Positions 31,678 through 42,387 of a stretch of DNA of 64,000 bases are shown in pieces. Position 1 is the first letter of the stretch. The number at the start of each line of letters is the position of its first letter. A program made the position numbers and the translations under genes. The notes under the pieces were generated by a model. That model ran no database searches and was not told where the DNA came from. It worked only from the letters and a program-made list of their open reading frames with translations. The DNA is from Gautieria morchelliformis (taxonomy: Eukaryota > Basidiomycota > Agaricomycetes > Gomphales > Gomphaceae): NCBI GenBank assembly GCA_015179125.1, contig WHVA01000272.1, positions 62,001 to 126,000 of the forward strand, given 5' to 3'.

Positions 31678-33356
31678 AGTCTCGCTGACGGTGAGCTAGA
31701 TCCACACTGTTACACTATGCGCACTACGTTCCACGTATGTACTATTCGAACGATCCCGTGCTCATCGTTTATCAAATTCCGACGACTCGTTCCTTGTCGC
31801 CGACCCATCAAAGCTCATTCCTTCGACATCTATTCATCGACCCCATCCGTTGATGCAGCCAGACATCACAGGGATCGAAGGGCATCCTCTCACACCTTGA
31901 GCAAGCATCGCAACCTTTTCATTAGCTCAGTGCCAGCCGTGCTTGAAGGGGAGACATCCCATACACATCCATCGCGCCACACATTGCCAGCGCACCTGTC
32001 TATATGGAAAGCCCACACACCATCGAGCCGTGGAACCACAGGACACACAGGGGTATGTCACACAGTACCTCACCATATCCCTCACATTGATCCGACGTCG
32101 TACGAGGTGTGTCACTTCACGCGCTTGCCGTCAACACCGTCGACGCCGCTGGACTCGCGCAGCCATCGGCAAGCTCACTCAAGGGGAGCTTCGACATTTC
32201 TACAGGCACACAGTGCCTTGTATTGGTTTCTAGGGACCCCCAATACGTTTCTAGATATTTCTGGATGGCGCACAAGTCCAAAAAGCCACCCAACATCGTT
32301 CATCACCGCATCCACGCTCCAACTCACTCCAGGACAGCGCGGACGATAGCACCCACTTCAAGGGGTGCACATTCGTCTTTGGGAGCCACTCAGAAGCTCC
32401 CAGAGACATCCTTTCGACGCGTAAGCCGCGCCGGCCGCGCAGCCTTCATATCTTGTGATCATGGCTTGCACCGGGCATGCCACCCCGCTCAGGCACCCAA
32501 CCGCTCCACACCGATCTCTACATTCATATCGGCCTCCTGGCCGTCCATTTCCATGGTTTCCATCGTTTCTCCATCCAGAATTGTCTCTCCATCGAATTCT
32601 ATTCTTTACCGGCGTCCAGCGACGGCCGCGCAGCCCCATCCACTCGCGCCCGCGGCCACCACTCGCTCCCTCACCTCTTTCACGTCTCTATATACAGCCC
32701 TTGCGACTCCTGGACGCTGTGCCGACCTATAGGACTCATTTATACACACTCTGCATCATCACAGCCACCGCCTTTCGTGTCTGAAGCTGCCATTTGTTCT
32801 CTAGGCACCCACATGCTTCAGGACTGCTCCGGGGCCTTCCAGCATGCAGAAACCTGTCCAGGGCGCCCTGCCCTGCGCATCCAGATTCCCCATGTCCATT
32901 CCTGTGAGATCAGTGCCGCGCACCCATCCCATGCTGTTTCCGCCGCCTACTTTCTGCGCTACACTGCGCATTTCTCGTGCAGCACCACCATTGTCGTTGC
33001 ATTGCGCCTCGCGGCGCCGATGCCCCTGCGTTCCTTCTTTTACCACGCCACGTGCTTCACCTGTGGACATCCCGTGTCTGACTCGATGGCGCCTCCCTTG
33101 CGTACTTCCACTGCCGCCGACATTACCTCTCTTCCCATTCCAATCACTGTCACTCGCCTTCACTTTTCACTACTCCGACTCGCACGCCGGCATTCATCAT
33201 TCAACCCTCATACTTTCCCACCTTATCCATTCCTATCTTCACATCTCCCGACATCCATACGCCGATACATCATTGCCACTCAATGCATCAGCACCTTCAT
33301 TTGTGCAGACCTCATCAAAACCTCGTACCTCGGAGTTGATCAGGTTTGAAGGGGTG

Positions 33357-33683
33357 TGTTATAAACTGGTATATGTTGCTTCATTTCTTTACTATGCCAG
33401 CACCACCTGTGTTGTGAACCGGCACTTTCCCAGGACTATCCACATTAGGATACGCCTATCTAGTTCTCACTCCATGGTTCCCTGACCGAGCGCTCGCATA
33501 TCAATCATTGTATAAGTAGGTAGTGCCATAGTTACAATGAATCTAATGGTTTTAGCCCTTCACTCCCATGAGGAGTCCGGTCGAGCGAGTTAACAGTGTC
33601 CTCGCTAGTGTCTATTCTCTCGCGCGTTGCGCCTCGTGTTCCACTTGGTCTGTCTCTATCTCCCTCCTTATCCCTCAATAACA
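33357..33683 (+). repeat. Right LTR of the non-autonomous element
   Basis: 327 bp, about 15 substitutions from the left LTR and no indel. Confidence 0.95.
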
Positions 33684-33863
33684 GTCAGCAGATCGAAGAA
33701 GAAGCTGTGCTTTTCTTCTTCCCCCGACCCTTTCCCTTGCTTGTCATAGCCGTTTCGTTGCCCTTCGAGTGGTCCTCTTCGATCTGCAACCAATCCGATT
33801 CATCCAGGATTATCTCGACAACTACTTGGGGGTGACCGTGTCCGCAGCTGTCCTGTTCTGCAA
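33684..33863 (+). repeat. Non-coding repeat R7, copy 3, right part
   Basis: Continues copy 3 from the second GTCAG and ends CTGTTCTGCAATG, at the same base as copy 2 (13653). Confidence 0.9.
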
Positions 33864-34075
33864 TGACAGAACATTTATAAGTGGGTGGTAGGTCTTCGGG
33901 AGTGATGCAAGGAATACAGCAACAAAGTCTTGGTCCTCAATTTTATCTCCCATACCGTTCAATTGCTCGTACATCGACTTCTGGGATTCAATGTGAGTCT
34001 TCACATTCGCCTCATCTTCACACTTCAGCACATATATCCTGTGCCTCATGTAGAGGACAGGAATTATAGGCAGTA
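33864..34075 (-). pseudogene. Copia gag (UBN2-type) fragment
   Basis: About 65 readable codons: YVLKCEDEANVKTHIESQK, MYEQLNGMGDKIEDQDFVAV and FLASLPKTYHPLINVL. This is the central helix region of Copia Gag, from a family different from Copia 1 and 2. Both ends are cut. Confidence 0.78.
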
Positions 34076-34173
34076 GGTTTGGACTTGTTGCTCAAAAGAA
34101 TAGACTAGAAATTAATTCACTACAGAGGATTTCTAGGTCAATAAATCGAAGGAACACTAGACTAATTTACTTG

Positions 34174-34484
34174 CCTCTCTCAGTGAATTTAGTTGTCACT
34201 GAGAGAGGGGGAAATCTGTCTCACTGTGCATGTACTACTACCCGTCTCTTTAGCGCCCAAGAGCTCATGCGTCGAAGTCATTTCAGACTCCGCTGGGTGC
34301 AGCCGCTTGTGAAAATAGAAATAACAAAATGAAATGGAGAGGTAGGGAGTGACAGGAAAATTTCGAAAATAATCAGAGAAATGGATGCATGGTACAAGAA
34401 CAATGTGAGAAGAAATTGAAACACCATACAATAAATCGAATATATTATGCTTGATTTTGGTGCAAGAGCATAAATGCACCCAAC
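34174..34484 (-). repeat. Short dispersed repeat SR1, copy 2
   Basis: Inverted relative to copy 1 (16051-16362), with the same length within one base. The perfect 13-bp stem is at 34174-34186 / 34196-34208 with a 9-base loop. The stem is conserved although the loop differs. Confidence 0.82.
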
Positions 34485-34550
34485 ACCTCAGACCAATGTG
34501 AACTGTCTGGGCCCTATCCTCATGCTTTGCACACAAATTGATCCACATAA

Positions 34551-35480
34551 TGAATGCATTATCCTCATCTTGTATCTCTAGGGGAACACTTTCAAGGAGG
34601 CTGGTGAGTATCTGAACCTTGATGCTGCGCTCCTCTGCTCATACTCATCCTGTCGGCATTCATTTTCCTCCAGGGCTTCCTCCTCATCCAATGTGAGTGT
34701 GTACCCATCCAGGTATTGTGGAATTGAGGGCATGAGGGCCTCAAGCATGGCAATCATCTTGTGCTCATGGCCTGGAGTGTTGCTGGGCAACACTGAACTA
34801 GTCAGGGACTTGGCTGTAGATAGTGCCAATGCCCAACTTTGAGCCATTGGTGATGACCCAGATAGGGTCATCGCTTCATGGGACCACTGGCTGTAGGATG
34901 GGGGCCTTGCAGGCCAGTGCCTTTATGCTTTTTAGGCACTTGTCAAGCAAGGTGTCCGTCCATTCAAAGGGCCAGTTATTGCACACACATGCCAATAACG
35001 GGGTCATATATGTGCTTACATCTGGCATATAATGTGTCAGATATTGGACAAGACCGAGGAAGTGTTGGACATTGTTGAATGTCCTGGGCCTCCTCCACTC
35101 ATGGATGTGTTGCATTTTGCCTGCATCTGCATGGAGGCCTCCCCTGTCAATGATATGGCCAAGGTGCTCCATTCGCTGTGAATAGAGGTCCCCTTCTTCT
35201 TACTTAGGAAGAGGTGATTTTCCCGCAGCCTGTGGAAGACTATGTGGAGGTGATCCTCATGCTCTTCAATCAAGTGGGAGAAGATAAAAATGTTGTCCAT
35301 ATATACATGGATGAAATGACATATGCAGTTGTAGCAGATTGCCATCATCAGATGTTGGAATGTTCATGGAGCATTGCAATATCCCATCTGGATCACTTGG
35401 CTCCTAAATGTGCCAAGCACTGCCACAAACACAGTTTTCATGATGTCCTCTGGACAAATCCAGATCTGCTCAGGAGGATG
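34551..35480 (-). pseudogene. Gypsy (G3-type) RT and RNase H fragment, copy 2
   Basis: Same segment and orientation as 13658-14655, sharing the non-RNase H acidic end (YLDGYTLTLDEEEALEEN) and the mutated catalytic box YMDN (about 35292-35303). It reads MEHLGHIIDRGGLHADAGK, HEWRRPRTFNNVQHFLGL and the RNase H scrap. Compared with copy 1 it lacks ~50 bp inside RNase H (near 34800), and it diverges beyond ~35465. The identical odd end suggests that both copies descend from one rearranged element. Confidence 0.85.
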
Positions 35481-36305
35481 TTCACATTGACAACAATGTA
35501 CATTCTTCTAGGATATATTAGATATCTTTTAAAATATCAACCCTAACCGAATTCATAGTCGATCATTTTGAGCAACTTGTATATTGTGGATATCCTAAAT
35601 TTTTTTGAATGTTCTGATATTTTAAAAATATGGTTGTATGTGCTAAAGCATGGTGTGTATTGAGATAACAGAGCAATTTCAGATAGGATTTGGATGACTA
35701 TATATTAAAAGTATATATGAAGCTTGTTACATGTATGATGATAGGATGTAGAGGCAAGTATGGACCATATGAGTACATGTTTGAAGTATATATGAAACAT
35801 GTTAGATGTACAATCACAGAATATAGAAGCAAGGATGGACAATACCTGTACTATATTATTATATATGGTTGAGAGATCTGATTAGAAGGTATGTTTAAAA
35901 TAATATGCATATATAGTACAAAGATATATAACTATTGATGTTTAGACAATGGGGTATACACTCTTTCCTGGGGGAGCTGCAGACTGTGAGAAAGAACTTT
36001 AGGACTAGGATTAAGCATGCCTTCCAAATGCTGGCAACTGTCTCAATTGTGATATATTTTATGAAATATAGATGAGCTAAGTTATATATACATATATATG
36101 ACAGTTACAACCATCCCCCTAGGAAAACATTTTAAAAAGTATGAATACTATATTCTAAGGCTCTCCTAAAAAGAATTGAGGTTCTCCTTTTATTCCAAGA
36201 TCTCTTTTTATTGTTCAAATATTTCAGGAAACGTACTGAGTATCTTATTCACATCTACTTCTCCTTTTCTCTTAGGACCTTCATATATTGTCAATATGAA
36301 AGGGA

Positions 36306-37235
36306 CTCTATACAGTATATCTCCCCTTTGTTTGTAACATGACTGTGCCTCCTTTGTAACATTCCAAATCATTCAGCTTCTTTCTCATTCTCCAGTAGCA
36401 TACATGTATTCTCTATAAAAAGGACTCACCCAGAATGTATGTTCCCCAGTTCAATTATCATATGTCTTCCTTGTGCTTTACTTTACCCACTTGTGAAAAC
36501 CAACTCTTGAGCTCTACCCTCCCATCATGCCCCTGTTTGTATCAAGCACAGGAAAGGAACATCACTGGTGAGTTGACACCACCAATTCCCTTTACTCCGA
36601 ATCCTTGGGATCACTCTGAGCCTGTTGGCAAAGGCCTCTAAAGGAGTGCCTTTGCCAGTTATATTGCCAATACTCACCCCGACACTACCCAGTGGTGTAC
36701 ACTGGTGGTCACCGGTGAAGGGTAGTCCCCCTTGGTGATCTATTCTTGTGCTCACCAGTGACCACCCATCGGATCAGGTCACTATTGTAAGCTGCAACAA
36801 GCTCCAACGGTCACCATTCAGTACTTAAACTTAGTTAGAGTGCACTGTGGTGCACTGTTCCCTACTGTATATTCCAGCTGTATGACAGAGCCACCGCCCA
36901 GACAGCCAGCGATGCATGCAGCAGACCCACAACACGTCTGCGAACCCCTGGGCTGGGGTCTTAAGGCTCCGAAGATAAAGATTCTCGCTCGTAGGGCCGC
37001 TAGGCCGACCTGAACATCGTCACGCCGGTGATATGAGCGTGGCAAGATTTCCAAGTATGAGTTGCTGCTCCTGTACAAGCTGTGGAAAACGCTGAAGTGT
37101 TGGTGCGTCATGGTGCAGGCACTCCGCAGGGCTTAGTAGACTTTGGACACATGAAATGATGCATGGTGTTGATGATTGGTAATGTGCCTGCCGGAGAGAA
37201 GCAACAGCCTGTACAAGCAAATGGTCTCTCATTTT
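36306..37235. repeat. Insertion in AT-rich element X, containing an LTR-like piece
   Basis: Absent from the homologous site in copy 2 (around 53165). It contains a TATAAAAAGGACTC promoter-like motif (36415) and 36435-36665, a diverged relative of the 3' half of LTR T (TTCAATTATCATATGTC, CATCACTGGTGAGTT, TGTTGGCAAAGGCCTC). The remainder (36680-37235) is unrecognised. No clear target duplication. Confidence 0.65.
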
Positions 37236-37439
37236 CTGATCTTTACCTTTTTCTTTTCTATCTTCTTGTCTTTCTAAAGAGATATTGACAGGAAAATCAA
37301 GGTCTTTTATGAATCCAACTAGCTTACTGAGATAATTGGAATCGTTTTCAACATTTCTCATTCCTAACCCAGTACATTGTTCCATCATCTTCTCTTCTGT
37401 TACCTTCCATCCTACTAGAGTTCTGAAGTACATATCCAA
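37236..37439 (-). pseudogene. ORF X2 fragment (unknown protein)
   Basis: Reads YFRTLVGWKVTEEKMMEQC, MRNVENDSNYLSKLVGF and LERQEDRKEKGK, then runs into the inserted block. The counterpart at 52985-53330 continues to a natural stop, so the full protein is about 110-120 residues. No domain recognised. It starts 38 bp downstream of ORF X1 on the same strand. Confidence 0.6.
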
Positions 37440-37476
37440 TATCCTTTTAAAGAATTGTAGGTATATCAGTTTGTTT

Positions 37477-38088
37477 CTAAGTGCATAACCATATTTTCAA
37501 CTTATCAAGATCCTCCTTATATGTACCTTTGTAAATATCAAACAGTATATATACTTGTATTATTTTTACTACCTCCACTTTTTTACCATAACTCTCACTA
37601 TCCCAAGAACTTCTAGGTTTTTGGGGTTTCTGCTTATGATTTAAATTTTTATGTTTAATAAGTCTCCAATATTCCCCTATAGCAGCTATACCATATCCAC
37701 TTTCATAATTGGTATCTAGGAATAGTACTGTCACCTGATTTATCAGTTGCTTCTGAGTATCCTTGAAGATCTTTTCAAGTTCTTCTGTAGTTTTAACACT
37801 TCTTTTTATTTCTACTATTAAATATGTAGTACTATTTATAAAGTTATTTTTCTTAATATATTTAGTGATTGTAAAATCTGGGATTAACATCTTAGATTCT
37901 ATATCTTCATCTCTGCTTTCTACAGCATAAACAAATGCATGTTGAGGAGTTATTATCATATTATCAGCAAAACAATCCATGAGAATAATATTCCAGGGGG
38001 CATACCAAAAACATTCTAGATTGTTAGGATTTGTGTGGTTGTTCAAAGCAGCTGTTATGGAGGTTTTTAGGGCAGGTCCTATATCCAT
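37477..38088 (-). CDS. ORF X1: PD-(D/E)XK nuclease-like protein (203 aa)
   Basis: A complete 203-codon frame in AT-rich DNA starting MDIGPALKTSITAAL. Motifs: LIPDFTITKYI (residues ~68-78) and YLIVEIKRSV (~91-100) supply the D and E-x-K of a PD-(D/E)XK nuclease core. GYGIAAIGEYWRLIKH (~132-147) resembles the strand seen in many restriction-endonuclease-like proteins. The C-terminus is basic, then GKKVEVVKIIQVYILFDIYKG. Base composition differs sharply from the GC-rich Gypsy genes nearby, which points to a separate origin. It may be a transposon-borne nuclease or one part of a longer split gene with ORF X2. No TATA or intron signal was identified. Function is inferred from three motifs only. 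Confidence 0.5.
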   Translation of the reverse strand: MDIGPALKTSITAALNNHTNPNNLECFWYAPWNIILMDCFADNMIITPQHAFVYAVESRDEDIESKMLIPDFTITKYIKKNNFINSTTYLIVEIKRSVKTTEELEKIFKDTQKQLINQVTVLFLDTNYESGYGIAAIGEYWRLIKHKNLNHKQKPQKPRSSWDSESYGKKVEVVKIIQVYILFDIYKGTYKEDLDKLKIWLCT

Positions 38089-38280
38089 CTCTATCTTCTA
38101 AAAAAACTCTGCTTTTATCATTCAATATATTTGAAAAATGATACATATCGTGATAACATTTTATATAGCTTATTCTTTTTCACCTTACAAAAATATAGTT
38201 GTATAAAAGGGTTTTTAAAAGCTCACCAACCTGACAATTTTATTCTTTTCTAGTATATAAATAGCTCGTCAATTATCTTC

Positions 38281-38867
38281 TACTTTTGTTAGTGCCGCAA
38301 AAGGAAGAGATACCGGCAGCAGCATTATATAAGGTGCTGAGAGACAAAGTGTCTTGTGGAGAGGTAAACAAATTTGTTGAAAGAAGTGAGCAAGAGCTTG
38401 TTGTCCCGAGAGACTCTAACTCAGATGGATTTGTCAAGGTTGAGTACCTTGTCCTGTTCTCTGGGATAGTGCATGGCTGTGAACTGCCCTGTGACACATT
38501 CTTCATATTGAGACAATTCTTCCTGTCATGATTCGTTTTCTTGTGCGAATCTTCCCTCAACACACAGCGAATGACCTCCTCAACCAGCGAACGGCTTCCC
38601 GACCCAGCGAATATCTTGCCAAAATATTCGTCGCCATACTGCTTTCGCATTCGCTATTCACATCATTCCTGCCAGGACGCCAGGTGTTAGGGCCCTCATC
38701 CATCATAGAACCCATCATCTGTTAAACTCCCACTCCATGACAGACCCACATGCTCAGGATGCATTCGGATAGTGTCAGTTGCAGCCTCCGTGCAGGTTGG
38801 ACTCAATGGGACTCGTACCACTGCAGAGCAGGACGAATTGGCTTCGCTGAAGTTTTCACTACACAGT
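38281..38867. other. No recognised gene; TTCGC-rich sequence
   Basis: Open frames at 38286-38531 (plus) and 38273-38650 (minus) overlap in opposite directions and show no domain. From ~38540 the sequence is rich in TTCGC and GCGAA like LTR T, and may be a diverged LTR piece. Confidence 0.45.
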
Positions 38868-39876
38868 TGTCATGACCCATTCATTTCTTGTATCAAGCTA
38901 TCCCTGTTTTCCCTTTCACCACTCTTCCATGTTCGCTCGGCTTCGCTCCATTCACCCCTTGCTCGATTCACTATTCACCACATTCGCCAAATGGCCATTC
39001 GCTACTTGCATCATTCGCCAGTAGCCATGCCATCAAACATGATCGACATCCTTTACCTGGATTGATGGTTAATCACTGGTCCCATCATCTTCTCAACTCA
39101 ACCCCCTTTGGGTGTTCCTATGGCCAGAATGCATTCGCGGGGCATCCTACCCGTAGGTCATGTGGGACCAACTCAGCAGACAAAGAGTCCGTGAAGGGTG
39201 GTGTATATGCAGGTCCCAAGGCATGTTTTCGTACATAGGGGCCTTCGCCCTCTTTCCTCTCCGTCGTTTCATGTTCGCACCCCTCTTCCATTCTATTGTA
39301 TGTCTATTTCATCTATTATGTATCCTGACTGCACACCCCTATCCAACCCTGACTCCAGAAGGCCTCTTTCCTATTCGCTAGCACCATATGAGCATTCGGT
39401 ATAAGGGTCTACATTCGCATGTATATTCTCCAGTTTACATAATTATCATATGTCCATCTTGTGCAAACTTGACCTCGCTGTGACAATCGTCTTGAGCCTT
39501 CTCCTGTAGATTTCTATCTTCGACCAGAAGAGGACATAGGCATCACTGGTGAGTTCTCATACTTCATCTTTGTTACCCTAGCCTTCGAGTTATTTTCTGT
39601 GCTGTCAGTGAAGGGCTCCGAAGGAGTGCCTTCACCGGCGAAAGGATTGTCGCTACTTAGACAACCTGTCCGTGACACCTTGCACGTTACATCGTCAAGT
39701 GCCACGGGCTATTTCACTATGACTGTAGATCAGGGCGAATTCCTTTTGAGTAACCCCCTTACTTCTTAACCCTTACCTCTTCGGTACTGTTCGCTGGGCG
39801 ATTCACTAGATCGCACACGCTATTCGGGCATTCGCCACTAACATGCGATATTAACGCCCAAAATCCAATCTTGACA
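38868..39876 (+). repeat. TTCGC-rich LTR family T, full copy C
   Basis: About 1009 bp, TGTCATGACC to ATCTTGACA, matching 20920-21917 from end to end. A promoter-like TATAAGGGTCTACATTCGCA is at about 39399. The flanking pentamers ACAGT and CTTCC do not match. No internal region of its own was found, so it is a solo LTR or the end of a lost element. Confidence 0.8.
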
Positions 39877-39894
39877 CTTCCGCTCGATGGGGAT

Positions 39895-40321
39895 AGACAT
39901 AAAGGATCGCCTTTTTTGCAACGGCAAACACAATCGACCTGTCTCTGTGTGACTCAACTTGTCTGGTAGGTTTAGAAGAGCCACCCCCAGTTGCTAAACT
40001 GATGTCAACATTCCCAACTGACTCTGTGAGTTGGTAAACAGACTCGAGTGAATAGTAGCTGGAATAGATTTTGTCCAAGTCGATGAATCTATTGGCGAGG
40101 ACGTTGAGCCACAAAGCTTCAGGGAGGTTAGGACAGTCGAATCGGTCAATAAGGTGGTTGGATTTAAGCGCCAGCATTTTCACAATGCACAGGTCAATGC
40201 ACAACATCGACTCTGGTAGGTGGTTCCATGCAAATTCCAACTCGTCTATGCGATTGGAATCATCCTGATGATCATCCCTGGGCCCCTTGTCATGGTCCGT
40301 CAGGTTGTCAGTCCCACTCAC
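39895..40321 (-). pseudogene. Gag-like fragment, possibly from a tyrosine-recombinase retroelement
   Basis: Reads IDELEFAWNHLPESM, FDCPNLPEALWLNVLANRFI, DLDKIYSSYYSLES and AKKAILYVYPHRAEVSR. The pattern FPxALWxxVLAxRFVDLDKI followed by a short linker and AxxAxxYxYPHR is one I recall from the first ORF of DIRS-like elements in Agaricomycetes, but I cannot check this. It is cut at its 3' end by LTR T copy C. The start at 40321 is only the first in-frame methionine. Confidence 0.4.
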
Positions 40322-40746
40322 CCTGGTGCTCCAATGTTTAGGACAACATTCTGGGCTGTGTGAATGGCTGATTTTCCACCGTTTTCGTTTCCTATGACTC
40401 AGAGTGAGTGCACAAGTGGCCTCATCTGACGATCAGATGGGCTTGCGACTCTCGGTACAGCCAGAGTTCAGGTCCTTTGTCAGTGTATGGTCACAGGTGA
40501 CGGTCTTACCACAGGTGCAGCGCAATGGCATGGATTCCAACCTTGGGGATGATGGGCATGGGACGGCCAGCTGGCAACAATGATGGTACCCACTGATGCC
40601 AAGAAATTATCAGCGCAGGACATTGAGTGCCAGCAGGCACTGCCATGGATATGCAGCAGCCATCCCTGCCCGTGATTGCCAGCTCATGGTACCAGATGCC
40701 GGAGATGCCCATCCAGCGACATGGTGGGCTGGGATGGACGCACATG
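40322..40746. other. No recognised gene
   Basis: Sequence between the gag-like fragment and MITE 1, with no domain in any frame. Confidence 0.4.
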
Positions 40747-41147
40747 CACTGCAGGCATATAAAAGTTTTCTTGACTGAAAAACTGTTGAAAAAACTGTAA
40801 AAATTTTCCAAAAATTTTTAGTGTTTTTTTTTTGTAAAAAAAACTATAATAAAATTTCGTGTTTTTATTAGAATTTGTTGAGCAAGAAAATTGTAAAAAT
40901 ATTCAAAGTTTTTTTCAGGGTTTTTTATGGGTTTCTTTGTGATTTCACAAAGAAACTTATAAAAAGACATAAAAAACCCTCCAAAAAACTTTAAACTTTT
41001 TTACAATTTTCTTGCTCAACAAATTCTTATAAAAACCCAAAATTTTGTGAAAGTTTTTTTACATTAAAAACACTAGAAAATTTTGGAATAACTTTACAGT
41101 TTTTTGAACAGTTTTTCAGACCAGAAAATCTTTATATGCCTCCAGTG
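40747..41147. mobile_element. CACTG foldback MITE, copy 1
   Basis: 401 bp, very AT-rich, palindromic from end to end, with a centre at GTTTCTTTGTGA / TTTCACAAAGAAAC. Ends CACTGCAGGCATATAAA and its inverted partner CTTTATATGCCTCCAGTG. Flanked by the 3-bp duplication ATG (40744-40746 and 41148-41150). CACTG ends with 3-bp duplications fit the CACTA/EnSpm superfamily. No coding capacity. Confidence 0.9.
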
Positions 41148-41397
41148 ATGCTGTGACATGGTGACACCATCTAAGCACACTTTGAGTGATGTGAGTTCTA
41201 ATATTATCTCCTTTCTTCCTCTATTCCTTTGTATTTTAGACCAACAGTATGTTACTCTCACTTCTCTCTTTTCTGCTGGAGTTCCGCTGAACTTCACTGA
41301 TTGCATAGGCTTGAGTTCTGCAAGATGTGTCAGAGCCCACATCATGGACCGGCATGTGTGTCTCAGCGGGTGAACCACTCCCGCCTATTTAGCGACT

Positions 41398-41952
41398 GTG
41401 CCAGTTGCCCCTGTGCTTTGCTTGCTCACAGTGCTCCCCCATCGCACAGGTACTTTTGCTCTTAGCTTGCTAGCCGTGCTTGTGCTAACTATCGCACAGT
41501 TTTTTTACGCTTGCATTGTTTCATTCTTATGCAGGAACATCTTGCTTCTCATGAGCGGGAATACATCCTCTTCCTCCATGTCCGCTTCAACACAAATCGC
41601 CGCTGAGTTTCTGCAAATCATCGATCGCAGACGTCCTGGTGAGATCTGCACTTCAGATCCCTCCTTACTCCTTTTCAAGCTCCTTCCCCATGATGAACCT
41701 GGGGAATCCATGTACAGATATTATATCGATCTCTGTGCAGAAATCGATAAGGAACATGCCATCACAGCTTTGAGAGGCAGAGGTGAATCTGATGAACAGA
41801 CATTCTCATCCTCAGACCCACTTCAATCTAAGCGAACCAACCATAAAAAGCAAGCTGCTGAGACATCATTCAATGAAACCTCATCGAATTCCAACTCCGT
41901 CCATACAATCTCACCTAAAAGAGATAAACACCAACATCATGAGCCTGAATGA
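41398..41952 (+). CDS. Uncharacterised ORF, possible retroelement ORF1 N-terminus
   Basis: An open frame of 184 codons. The more likely start is MSGNTSSSSMS at 41551, just after TTATGCAG, which looks like an intron acceptor. It contains AAEFLQIIDRRRPGEIC, LLLFKLLPHDEPGESM, YRYYIDLCAEIDKEHA and a Ser/Lys-rich tail, then TGA at 41950-41952. After the stop the frame continues KKPKYSKDLPLGMQ. That phrase recalls the same DIRS-like ORF1 type as the fragment at 39895-40321, which lies on the opposite strand. The assignment is weak. Confidence 0.3.
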   Translation: MPVAPVLCLLTVLPHRTGTFALSLLAVLVLTIAQFFYACIVSFLCRNILLLMSGNTSSSSMSASTQIAAEFLQIIDRRRPGEICTSDPSLLLFKLLPHDEPGESMYRYYIDLCAEIDKEHAITALRGRGESDEQTFSSSDPLQSKRTNHKKQAAETSFNETSSNSNSVHTISPKRDKHQHHEPE

Positions 41953-42147
41953 GGAGATTCAGCAGCACGAATCCATAAAAAGCCCAAGTACAGCAAGGAC
42001 TTACCCCTGGGAATGCAGAGCTGGCGTTGCAAGGCCGTGGGCACCAGAAACACTGGCCCACGAGGAAAGTGCATGACATGCTGCTGGAAGGTCCTGGCCC
42101 ACTGCCTCTGCCGCCTGTGCCACAGGAGGCAGAACCAGAGCAGCATA

Positions 42148-42387
42148 CACTGGAGGCATATAAAGATTTTCTGGTCTGAAAAATTGTTCAAAAAATTGTA
42201 AAGATTTTCCAAATATTTTTAGCGTTTTTTTTATGTGAAAAAACTATAATAAAATTTTGTGTTTTATTAGAATATATCAAGCAAGAAAACTGTAAAAAGA
42301 TTGAAAGTTTTTTCGAGGGTTTTTTATGGGTTTCTTTGTGATTTCACAAAGAAACTTATAAAAAACACATACAAAATGCTGCAAAAA
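42148..42387. mobile_element. CACTG foldback MITE, copy 2 (half)
   Basis: Starts CACTGGAGGCATATAAAG, past its centre at GTTTCTTTGTGATTTC, and is cut at 42388 by the end of the delta LTR. So delta probably inserted into this MITE. ATA (42145-42147) would be the left target triplet; the right end is not in the window. Confidence 0.85.

Larger units (their letters stand above)
31338..33683 (+). mobile_element. Non-autonomous LTR retrotransposon (2.35 kb), complete
   Basis: Two 327-bp LTRs (31338-31664 and 33357-33683), ends TGTTAT..ATAACA, flanked by the 5-bp target duplication GTCAG (31333-31337 and 33684-33688). The unoccupied site is present in repeat R7 copy 2 (13471-13475), which proves the boundaries. 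A primer site follows the left LTR, and a short purine run (TTGAAGGGGTG, ending 33356) precedes the right LTR. The 1692-bp interior codes for no Gag, protease, RT or integrase that I can recognise. Its long open frames overlap in several phases and look compositional. The LTRs differ at about 15 of 327 positions, mostly transitions. It would need proteins from an autonomous relative, like TRIM or LARD elements in plants. Confidence 0.92.
35515..38280 (-). repeat. AT-rich element X, copy 1, with an inserted block
   Basis: A markedly AT-rich block inside GC-richer surroundings. 35515-36305 and 37236-37440 match, inverted, the AT-rich DNA at 52985-55228. In copy 1 the two parts are separated by a ~930-bp insertion (36306-37235), while in copy 2 they are contiguous. 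37477-38088 carries an ORF with no counterpart in copy 2. Left edge: TTCTAGGATATATT at ~35508. Confidence 0.8.

Noticed and set aside
31717..33349. Three long plus-strand frames (about 210, 207 and 290 codons) inside the non-autonomous LTR element
   Set aside because: They overlap in different phases, have no recognisable domain, and follow from a C-rich composition poor in stop triplets. No retroviral motif is present.
36818..37111. Minus-strand ORF with a GALRPQPRGSQTCCGSAACIAG stretch
   Set aside because: It lies in the block inserted into element X, shows no domain, and is not seen elsewhere in the window.
35515..38280. AT-rich DNA with GC-rich hairpins as nuclear copies of mitochondrial DNA
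   Set aside because: None of the ORFs resembles a mitochondrial protein, rRNA or tRNA, and the segments recur as dispersed repeats. A direct comparison with the organism's mitochondrial genome would settle it.
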